Assembly (NCBI GenBank): GCA_013400975.1 | Contig: WBMZ01009446.1 | Span: 62,001 to 126,000, forward strand | DNA: 64,000 bases | Direction of reading: 5' to 3' | Origin: Atrichornis clamosus | Taxonomy: Eukaryota; Chordata; Aves; Passeriformes; Menuridae | In this document: positions 13,101 to 25,100 of the stretch, one piece after another | How positions within the stretch are numbered: the stretch's first letter is position 1 | Layout: each line of letters opens with the position of its first letter | Notes under the pieces: generated by a model | The model's input: only the letters and a program-made list of their open reading frames with translations | Told to the model about the DNA's origin: nothing | Database searches by the model: none | Translations under genes and position numbers: made by a program

Positions 13101-16100
13101 ACCATAATTTGGCTGGTGCAATTTCTTTGATAGTGAATTACCTTTCAACAAATAGTTGGATTTACGTTTTAGGTATTTCATTTATTATATAACCAATTTG
13201 AATTGCGGTGTACTCTATGCAAAAAACATTGTCATACTATAACCAATATTAATTTAAAATAATTCATCTCTGAAAATCATTTATTCCCTAAATATAAAGC
13301 AGCCTGCTCTGTAACATGTCAAAGTCCAGTACTCCAGTAATGAAGCAGTTGGTAAAATGGGATGAAACCACATAAACACACACAGACACACACACACACA
13401 CAGAGGAAAGGGGAAAAAAATACGCAAAAAAAATTGCAATAGGCAATGAGAAATGTATCTGCCAGATGATGTAGAAAGACAACTTCATATTAGTTTACCG
13501 TAAATGATAGCTGGTGTTGGGGGAGCAGCTGAAAAGAACATTAATATAAAGGATTTAATCAGTTAGTAGCCAAAGAAACAGAATACTGTAGGTAGTTAAA
13601 GACTATAGTTATTAGAGACAAAGAAAAGTAAACTTACTTAGATTAAATGGTTAATTTAAAATAATACCTGACATTTTTTCACTGAAAAGCTAAAAAAGTA
13701 TTCTTTAATATTTTATTCATTTTTAAAATAAGGATAGATCAAGAAAATAAATAAAGTAAGCAATCTCATAAAAACTTTTAAATAAGTACTAGTTGTTTGG
13801 CCTAGGTCATTCCTGGACAGGCATAAGATCACAACAGAAATTTAAAACACAAACATACTGGACTTTGAGTCTCAGCTTGAACTCAGGTAAGAATCATTCA
13901 GGACATCTACTTAAAACTTTCTTAGAAATTAGAGAAGGGGCAAAGTAATATATTTGGCAAGAATCTGCAATAATAAAAACTTAACAGAGAACTACATTAA
14001 AAATACAATCCTTGAGAAGTCATACAACCAAGTAGGCTCAGTCCTTCTGAATCATAATTTAAACTTGTCAAAGAGATTCCTGAGATAACATCCTCTCAAT
14101 ACAAAAAAAAATATGAACCTGGTGAAATGATTCCAGAGAAGGGCCACTAAGTTAAGCACACGGCTGAAACACCTCTCCTATGAAAACAGGCTGAGAGAGC
14201 TGGGGTTGTTCAGCCTGGGGAAAGAAGACTCTGGGGAGGCCTTAGAGGAGCCTGCTAGCACCTAAATGCGCTACAAGAGAGCTGGAGAGGGACTTTTCAC
14301 AAGGGCATATAGTGATAGCACAAGGGGGAATGGCCTTAGCTGAAGCAGAGTGGGTTAACATCACATATTAGTAAAGAAATTCTTTACTGTGAGCATGATG
14401 AGGCACTGGAACAGGCTGACCAAAGAGGTTGTGTGAACGGTGTCTCTGCTCAAGGAAGGGACTAGAGGATCTTTAAGGTCCCTTTCAACTCTAGTCATTC
14501 TATGATTCTAACATGTTTATGTTCAAATACTCCGCAAAATTTAAGTAGCTCAGATGTGAGCTACTACAGTAAAAAAACTATATACAGCACAAAACTGAAT
14601 CTGTCGGGCAGCTACCTGGCCCTTTTGTAAGCAGCTGATTCAAAGGCAAACTGTAGGGTAAGACTACATTTTTGAAAAACTGAAACACATTTAAACATTG
14701 ATGGCATTTCCTTTATCCTGTCCTAAAACCCAAAACTATGTTTGTGCTTTTCACTTTAAATCTAATGCTGTTTTCAGACTTAACAGTAAAAGTTTGAGAG
14801 TATTCTTACCAACAACAGTAAGCACAGCACTTGCTGAAACACTGTCCAGAGTAGTATTAACTATGCAAGTGTATGTTCCATCATCTTTATCAGTTACATT
14901 CATAATGGTCAAGTTGTCTTTACCAACCAGAAACCTGTAAATACAATAGATTCAGCCACTGATTTTTCAATAACTGTCACTATTATAAGGAACTTGCATA
15001 AAACATTATCAAATTTCATATACTTGTGTACTTCAGCATATATCTAAACAGCAAGGTAAGCTATGGGACAATGTCAGGATTTTTTTTCCTACATTGCTCT
15101 TGACCACCTTCCCACAGTAACTGTTTATCCTGATGTGCTTTGCTTTCCAAATATACTCAAAGAACTTTTAAATATATGTGATCTAGAGCAAAACAGTCTT
15201 CCATTATCTGCTTGGCTTCTTATGTCAATTATCTTTTCCTTACACTTAATATACACGGTCAGTGCGCATCATTTCTATAAATGTTTACATCTCATTTTAT
15301 TTTTAATTCTATCTTAATATTTTCATCACACTAAGTAAGTTCTTTAGTCATGAAATATGGGATAGGCAAGATGTTTATCAGTCTACTTTGGAAAATGCCA
15401 GTAAGTCAATATGTTCCTTTCAAAGATCATGCAAAGAAGCAGATAAAAGGACCTAGAAAATTAAAAATAAAGGAAAACTATTTGGTCCTTACCTTTCATC
15501 ATCTGGCAGTTCATCATTGTCCTTCAACCATATAACTGTTGGTAATAAGGTAGAATCATGTTTTATTATACACTCAAATGAAACTTGGCCATATCTCTGA
15601 ATCACTTTGTACTCTGGCTGTTTAATGATCATTGTTGGATCTGAAATTTAAAATTATAATTAGATATTTCTAAAGTCTGAAATTCTGTACAAATCAGTGA
15701 TGAACGAGTGATTAATTTCTCACCTTTAATTTCCAACTGCACCTCATTTTGTATCTTTCCTAATTCATTCCTTGCTACACATGTGTATGTACCAGTACTA
15801 TCCTTCTGAGCCACCGGAATTTCCAAGGTTCCATTATCATGGAAAACGTATTCATTTCCACGCAAGATGCTACCTTTCACTCCCTTAAACCTTTATATAA
15901 AAAGTAATATCATTATCCAGCATCACAGTTAAATTCTGTATGATTTTATTACCAATAAAATACAAACTTAGGACTGAGACATTAGAAAATACAGACAGAA
16001 TCACATAAAGAGTTTTAAACTTGACCCTGTAGGGGTTATTTAACTGCTGTTACATTAAAGCATGTGCAATATTAGCAAATTGTAATCAGCATATATTTTA

Positions 16101-19100
16101 AAATACTATTTTAAAATTGCAAACAGAGTTAAAATAGTTTTAAAGCTTTAAGTGTTTGTTTCGATAGATATAACTGGCTCATCTTTTGTAACTTAAGCAC
16201 AACTACAGCTTACCATTCAATCTCAGGCTTAGGTGACCCAAAATAAGCACAGTCTAGCAAAGCAGGACTGTCTGCGATGACTTGATACAGCTTATTAGCA
16301 GGAGTTAGAATTCTTGGTGGCTCAGCTGAAAAGACAAAGATATCTGCATATAGATACAGAAACACAAATACAAAATACAAAGACATCAACATGGCCTAAA
16401 GAATTACATGCTAACAGCCGTCTGAGATGATTCAGGTCTCTGTCTAGGTTCAAATACATTCTAATGGCACTAGCCTGAGGAAAAGTTAATGCAGGGAAAT
16501 CATCTTGTGAAAAACAACTGTTTCTTGCCTGTTTACAAGTAATAGTGATGGGCACCAAAGGCAATGATTTCAATTGGAAAATTTAAATCAGCATATACTT
16601 CAAGAAGAAAATCTCCTGGGAACAGACTGAACTATGTAATTCCAAACAAACCTGCAGGCAGAAAGAAGCTAGGATGTATTTTTGGTGTAACACCTACATT
16701 TCCTTTCTTTTAAAAGACAGTGTCAATCAACTCATCTGCCAGTTCCTGTGGGAGAGTTGTTAGAGGCCATTCTGCCTAGGATTTTGCTACTAGCTTTGTT
16801 AAATTCAGAGGGAAGAACTAGAGAGGCCACAACATTTTGCAACTAGAAACACATTCTAGGGAGGCCTTCAAGACAAACGCATAATCATGTACCCTTGCAA
16901 CAGCAACTTAGAGATCATCTATTCAATTGATCCAAAAGATCCAGACTCAATGAAACTGTATTGAAACATATTAACTTAAGCAATACCAATTCCTGCCTTC
17001 TCTGTTGTGCTTCTGTTTGCTTGACTTACATAAGAGAAAATTTCTTCCAAATTTTCTCCAGCTTTCACATCTATCCTATTTACCAAGGAATAGTGGAAGC
17101 GAAATTCAGGAATATCCTAGAAAAAACAAGGTATGTATACCCTTGCTCTTTACAGAGGCCAGGAAATACAGCACTTCCCAGTGAAGACCACAAGTAAGGC
17201 TTGAGCAGAGCCTGTGTAGTAGTACCAGACAACTGAATACCCAAGAAAACAGAAAAATGTAAAGTCTGTTTCTTACCCAGAACATTCACAAATGCATTTG
17301 CCAGCAAGTATCCATATTCATTAGAAGCATTGCACTGATAGACGGCACTTGACCTTTCTTGCACGTGTGAGAAAATAATGGTGTCACCATCTACCTTTCT
17401 GCTAGGATCTTCTGGGGCAACTGTTGGTGTAAAGAAAAGCAATTATTGCTTTTCCTAAACTGCTGTTGGATTCAAAGTTTCATACTTCTGAAAAGAAGAA
17501 ATAATCTGAAAGATCAATGTGCCCTTTATGATTTTTTTTCCTGGGTGACTGCTCACTGGTAAAGATGTGAATTTTAACACTTTTTTTTTGTTTTTCAAGA
17601 AAGTGAAGCTGGGATCATATTTTACATGCAATACAGAGGAAAAATACTGATATGACAAGATTCAGGCAAATACAGTCACTATCTAGAAAAATATGGAAAT
17701 ATTTCTGAATACAATGACACAGTCCTCTCTGACTTTAAAGTTTCAAATCGATCGTTATACCATAAATAATTCTCCAAATATAAACCAGCTATACTCAGTT
17801 GAAAACTATCTCAGAGAAAAGCTTAAGCAATTCCTTCACACAAAATCAAGAAACAGTCTTCACAAGAGCAGAGTTAGTAATTCAGTAGGTGGCACTCTTT
17901 CCCTTATGTAAGAATTATACAATGCCATTTCCTTGACTGTTCTGGAGTAGCCTGAGCTGTCAAACAGCTCTCGCATCCCAAAAGCATCAAAAATACCAAG
18001 AAGAAGAATAACATCTGTCAGTTGTGGCACAACTGGATGGTACAACTGTTAGAGAGGTACAATTAAGAAAAAACTTAGCTTGTTAACACTGCACTGCATA
18101 AAAACGCACAAACTATAGCTTTTAAGAACTATTTTAAGAACATATTAAATAAGAGTAGATATATTATTAATGTATTAAAAAAGCACATGTATTATTAATA
18201 GTGAAAATAATGGTGAAATTACTGATCTACTAATATGAAAAATAAATGCATATATGCATAAATAAATGCATCCTGGTTTGGATGCATCATCAAAATTGAC
18301 ACACTTATAGAAGCTTGAGAAAGTACATTTATTTGTGGAACATCTTTTCATATAAAGAAATTCTTATTTATTTGAATTCATTAAAAAATCAATCATCTAA
18401 ATTAATATCAATTTTCTGTAAGTGACAGAAACTTTTTGATTCAGACAATACCTTAAAACTCATCTGTAAAGAAAATGGAGATATTTCTCCTACATTACCT
18501 TAAAGTATCTATTATTGAATTCTCTACAAGAGAAGAAACTAGATGAAGGGGACCACAGTTCTGTGCTTCTGCTTAAGGGTATTTCCATCTTGGGTGAACT
18601 CTAAGGCCATTTTTCATTTAATTACATCAATTTCCAAACAGTTGCCTCAAGAACAGCATTCAGTTCTGTTTTTAATTCTGGTCTTCCATCATTCTGAGTT
18701 CAAATCAACATCACAAATTCAAAAATTTCAGAAAGGAAGAAAAAGGTACTACTGAGATTTTAAATAATTATTCTCTGGACTTCTGGATTGCTGGCACGTA
18801 TTTTTCTTCTCTTTTGTTTTACTTCTTATTGTGTTCCATGTTTCACGTTGCTTCCTATTCTATGTAAATGCCATTTTCATTGAAAGATTCACGATGAGCT
18901 GAAAATAGCCGGAGCAGGTGAGCAGCCCAGCAGGCAGGCCAGTCAGCTGTGGGAGTGCTCTGTTTCTGCATACAAATCACAGTTAAATGGAAAACAGGCA
19001 CAAGCTCTCCCAGGAGCAAGGAGATCTGCCCACAGCCATTCCAGTCGTGGCTACTTCCTGCCCTGTGCCCTGGGCTTCCTTCCACTCATACGCTCTGAAT

Positions 19101-22100
19101 CCTGCCACACTTTCTGCACTAAGGCAGGTCTTCAGTGGGTGCACAGACTGCCTCCCTCACACACACTCCAACACATAATCCCTTACAGGATGATGGTAGG
19201 GTCCCTGCAAAGAGATGGAAGCCATTATTTCAGTCCTCTATGACTGAGAGAGGAACTGGATTGTAAAAGAATGATCTAACCATTCAATTAATATATAAAT
19301 AGAGGGGTAGCATCTTCCCTTTGCACTGCTGTATTTAAGGAAAAAAGAGATATCCCTTTTCAGCTATGTGCAGGAAAGGAGGTGGATGCTGGTTCGCAGA
19401 AAAGCTGTGGGCCCCATGAGGAAAGAAAACAGAAAAATGTCAGATTAGTTGGTGCTTCCTCTTAACTGATCTAGCCACTTGGATGCTGAAGGGCATTGAT
19501 TCAAAAGCTCCCTGTTGAGACTGGCATCTATTCAACTGTCTGTTTTCTGACGTGCCTCATCCTCCCACGCAGCACCAACAGAACTCACACGCCTTTGCCC
19601 ATGTATTATACTGTGTTTTGCAGGGCCAGGCCATGTAAGTTAGATGCTGCATCATACAGCTTCTTTAATGATCTTAAGCACACACTGCTGCACTCACAGA
19701 CACAGAAATGTTGAGCTTGGAAGGGACCTCTGGAGCTCTTCTGGTCCAACCACCTGCTCAAGCAGGGCCACCTAGAGCCAGTTGTCCAGCACTGTGTCCA
19801 GATGGGGACAGAATCACCTTCCTCGACCTGCTGGCTATACTTTTGCGTCATGTACGCCAGGACAATTTAGCCTCTTTGCCACAAGGGCACACTGCTNTAA
19901 ATCATCTCCAGGATGCACAAGTCCTTTTCTGCTAAGCCACTATCAAGCCAGATGGCCCCCAGCATGTACCGGCACTAAGGTTGTTCAGGTGCAGGACTTT
20001 GCCCTTTGGCTTGCTGAATTTCACAAGTTTCTCATCAACCCATTTTTTCAGCCTGACGAGATCCCTCTGAATTGGTAACATAACACTCTGGTGTATCATT
20101 CACTCCTCCCAGTTTTGTGTCATTAGCAAACTTACTGAGGGCACACTGCCTCATCATTCAGATCATTAATGAAAATGTTAAACAGCTCTGATCCCAGGGA
20201 TACACTGCTAGTGACTGGCCTCCAGCTAGACCTTGTTCCACTGATCACCCTCTCTGGGCTTGGCCATTCAGCCATTTTCCTATCCATCTCACTGTCTGTT
20301 TATCCAGCCCCTACATCAACAGCGTGTCTATGAGGACCTAATGGCAGACAGTGTTGAAGGCCTCACTGAAGTGACATTATACACTACTCTTGCCCTCACC
20401 TACCCAGCCAGTCATTTCATCATAGAAATGTATCAAGTTGGTGAAGCACAACTTCCCCTTGGTGAAGCCATGAGAACTACTCCTGATGGTTTTCTCGTCC
20501 TTAATGTGCCCTGAAATGGTTTCCAGAATTAGGTGCTCCATCACCTTCCTGGGAATCAAGGTGAGGATGACAAGCTTGTAGTTCCCTGCGTTCTCCTTCT
20601 TGCTCTTCTTGAAGATAGGAGTAACACTTGCTTTCCTTCCATCATTACTCACATCTCTCAGTTACCACGATGAATCACAGATCACTGAGAGTGTCCTTGC
20701 AATGACATATGCCAGCTCAGTCAGCACTTGCGGGTGTATCCCATCAGAGCCCACAGATTTATGTATATTCAGTTTGCTCCAGACCTGATCCTTGTTCACC
20801 AGGGGCACATCACATTCTAGTCTTCTCCCCTGGTCTCTGGGACCTGGGATTCCTGAAGGTCAGTCTTGTGAGTAAAGACTGAGGCAAAATAGCATACAGT
20901 AATTCAGCCCTTTCCATATTCTAGACCTTTTTTTTCCTTTCTCTGGGGAAAGGGGTGATGGCAGGGCCACTCAATCACTGCTTGTTTGTATTCATGAGTA
21001 TTCTCATCACATTACAGGATAATAGCATGAAAAGGAGAAAATGCTTTTGACACATTGTCCTGGATTTGGCTACATGACGCCAGCTATCCCCCTCGTCTGC
21101 TTCATGCTAAAATGAATCTGGTACCTTTAAGATCCAAGAATGTTTCCGGCCGAAGAATGTAAACAACAATATGCTTCCTGGGACTTGGACAGTTTTTTTC
21201 TCTTTCTTGTCTCAGCTTTAGAAGCGGCAGAGAGAGAGAGCGCTACTTTTCTCTTTTGGTTTTTTTTTATTTTGTTTGTTTGTTTGTTTTTGGCCAATTT
21301 TTTTTAGCTCTATTTCTCAAGGGAGAGAGACAGAGGGCGAATTCTTCTTGCTTTGGTTTTTGGTTTGGTTGGTTGGTTGGCTTTTTTGGTTTTTTTAGCT
21401 AGCTGAGACAAGGAAGTTTCCCTTGGGATTTTTTTTCCTTTACCTGGAACTGTTTTCAACTGAGCTCTGCTTCATGACACCAGATCACATCCTCAGACCC
21501 TGCGCGGGGTCCTCCACACCGCAGGCCAGCAGAAGGGGGCACGAAAAGGACTGCTGAGCTTACATAGGTTTTGCTTTCCATCAAGAGAGGTTTATAATCA
21601 TACATTATTCATCTGCCTGTGCCTGCTAGCACTTGGACTGTTTGTAAATAAAACAGGGTTTTTTTCACTTTCCTCTGAGAAATTGCTCTCCAAACCTGGT
21701 GGGGGAGGGGCTAGTTCCTCCTGAGTTTGTCTCAAACCAGCACACACATTAGACAAATCTGAATTTGGCACTGGTAAGAAAAATAGCAAAGAACTACATA
21801 ATACTTAAAATGGGCTTGTACAAATGGGATAATGAATTATGAGGATTTGCTGTAGGAGTTGTAGGTAGAGAGGTGAACATGTGCCACATAACAGCCAACA
21901 CTTCCTCCCAGTAACATGGAATCTCAGCTTAGGAATGTGTTTAGGTCCTTTCTGAACAAAGACCTGGTTTCACCTAATTTTTCCATCACGTTGTATAATG
22001 ATACAGCTTCTTGACTCTAGCCATGTTCAGCACATTCCTATACAGTGAAGGTGTAGCCTTCATCAGATACTTTTGTCATAGTTAGATATCAGCACTCTGA

Positions 22101-25100
22101 ATAACTTCTGTTCCTTTGAATGCATACTTCCATCTGTTTCATAAACTTTAGACAACACAAGCAATTACTTTTGCTACTATGTTTAAATAACCACTATGGC
22201 ACCATTATTACTTTTTTTCTGGAAAAAAAAAGACAGGATGATATGTGCTCTCTTAACAGAAGCAGTTAAAACACACTATTAAGCTTAAAACTGGATGGAA
22301 AAAATCTGGATGAAAAAAACCTTGGATGACTCAAATGGCAGAGTGTCCTTTTCCTTTTCTTACCAATCTCGCTTGCTTCTCAGAAAATTACTCTCCTGTG
22401 ATCACTGAAATCCCTTTTTTCCTGGGTTTCTTATTCCAATAGTTCTATTGTCTCCAAAAGGACAGCATTACCTGCACTAATTATAACCATCCTTTGACAA
22501 TCTTGTGCAGAATTTTAAAAACCCTGATTATCAAAGGGTTTTTTATCTGTTGCATTTCCTAAAACAGATGCACAATTCCAACACAATGACAGCAGAAGCA
22601 GTGGATAAAGATCTTCCCAAGCAGTCCTCTCCTCTCTGAGACTGAAATTCTCAGGGCATCAGAGTCCAGGAAATTTCTGCCCACCCTCCCATGGGTGCAG
22701 TGAACAACTTGTGGTGTGTACTCGCACAGCACATGATGGATGAAGAACCTCTGAGCCAGGGACTATCAAGGACTTTCATGGAGGAAATCTAGGCTAATGT
22801 TTCTCCCTTAAATACAATGTGAGTACCAATGGAGACTAACTAAAACCTAGAGGTTCAATGTGAAATGTGACATAAGCAGGAGAAGAATGTGTTGAAAGAA
22901 AATAGCGCCTTTGCACTACTTTGTATAAATCTAAGTGTCTGTATCTAATATTTAATAGCTCATCATGAACTATAAACCACTGAACCAAAAAATTAGTCTT
23001 TTGTACAGTATTTGCAATGCCTTTCTGTAGTCCAATTATGAAAGTGCTTTCCCTTCCCAGTTAATCTGGGTTGTTACTTTCTTAGTTGAGATACTTTATG
23101 CATGGCTTCCCTTTTGTAAAACCATGCTGAATATCCAAGCAGGAAGAACAATGGATTATGCAGCGATATAAATAATGCATATCTTGAGTGTTAATTGAAG
23201 CACAAGGCAACACAGAGTCATGGCCTGAACTTTCAATTGCTACTTGCCAAAGTAATTCTAATTGACCTCAACGGGACTGTGCATGTGAGTTGAAAATACT
23301 CCTGCGAGGAAATACTAGGATGTTAGGTTAGGTCCTTATCAATCCAACATGTCTGAAGCAGCTTTTTTATCAGAAATGCTGGTGTCTTCAGCATGATTGT
23401 TGAAGAAAATTAATTAAAATATTTCAAGGAAACCTAAAATCTTCCTTTAAAAATATTTTTTTACTCAGATTACTATAATCTTGAACAAAATTCACATCAT
23501 TGTAATTTTATTTCATAGGTGCTTAATACATACTACATTTTTCTTTATTTTTCTCTTTTCCCTACTGATATTTAAGCCTCAGCTTTTGACTGAGATATGG
23601 ACGAATGGTTCTTTCTTCAACATTCCCCCCTCCTTGTCTGGCTCTATTATGGAAAAACAAAACCGGAAGAATTAAGTATCTCCCAGTTGTGCTTTCCAAC
23701 AGAAAATTAAAGTATTGCAAACAGATTACTAGGCCACAAGAGGCACATTGTGGGATATATGATGACAGCAGGACTTTGAAATTCAAATGTAGCTCTTTTT
23801 CTTTGAAATCCTGCCATGGGTGTAGCTCTCTCAGCATTGCCCTGAAGCTGAAACAGCTGCTTTAGTTTCCTTTTACAGTGATTTACTAATCATTCAGTTG
23901 CAAGACGAGGGGCTCAATTCTGTAATTTAGTAACATGTGAACAAAAAGGCACACTGTATTTGGTAATTTCCAGAACAGCTTTTGATAACTCCAAATAATA
24001 AAAAATCACAAGAATCTTAAGAACTGCACTTTCTGTGATCACGATGCTCCTCTTAGATGCCTTGACAGACGCAGCGTACTGGAGCATCCAATCAACTTGC
24101 ACTTAAACATTTAACCTGGGTAAGACTTCAGCATTTATCAGCAGTGAAAGTGACCCTTAACATAAGGCTGAGCTATCCACTTATTTATTTCCTGGGTCCT
24201 TTTTTTTTTCCTATTTTTTGCCCCTACTGAGTTTGAGTGGGTAATTTAATTAAACTCTTCTAATTTTGTACTGAGTTCCTTTCGACAAGACTTTGTGTAC
24301 TGATTCCTCAAGGCCAATCAATCAATGTATACTGCCCTTGTGTTTGGGAAATTTGGTGGCATACCCCTACAATTACTAAAAACTCTATGTTTCTTAATGT
24401 TTTACTGTTACCCCGCCAGAATGCAGAACACATCACTGCTTTTCTGGAAAATGTACTTGTCTGCCATTTGAACAGCATGTCCTACAGCTTTGACAAGGAA
24501 GCAGTGCAGGGCAAAGGTGACTCTCACAGCCAGGTGAAAAAGATTTTACTAGTCAGGAGGCCTGAAACAAGAGTTAAACTACAAGGGCAGCAGGATAAAA
24601 ATCTCCTCCAAGCAAACAAACAAAAAGTGAATGGTAAGTATATAGAAAACAATAAGGGAAGAGGAGACCACCAAAAACCCAGAAAGGAAAGTGAAGGACA
24701 TACCAAACTTTGATGATAACACACACATTATGATATATTTTTTTAATAAATATATACAATACAAAATTACGTGGATATTCTCCTGTTTTCCTGTCATATC
24801 ATTGTTTGATTAGGTGATTAATGTCAGTTTGCATAACTTATTTAACCAATGGAAACTTCTCATTTTAAATCTCAGGTAAGAGATCTCAACTTCCATTTAA
24901 TTAAGATTCCTGAAACCAGTTATTTGCTAAATATTGCTATCTTTTTCAATATATAGCCTTATTTTTCCACCCAAAGGTGCATTTTTTTCCCTACAATTAA
25001 TTTTAATCTCTTTTGTATATGTCTTGGGGTGACTGTATGATACCGGTTTATCTCATATCGCCTGCCTTATACTAAACATGAATTCTGTGTCTCTGATTTG

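Noticed and set aside
23085..23140. CR1-like motif (TTTTGTAAAACCATGCTGA)
   Set aside because: Only about 20 bp resemble antisense CR1, with no matching text on either side.
21750..25014. Provirus body between the two LTRs
   Set aside because: The two LTRs have different 5-bp target duplications, and no gag, pol or env similarity, primer-binding site or polypurine tract is visible between them.
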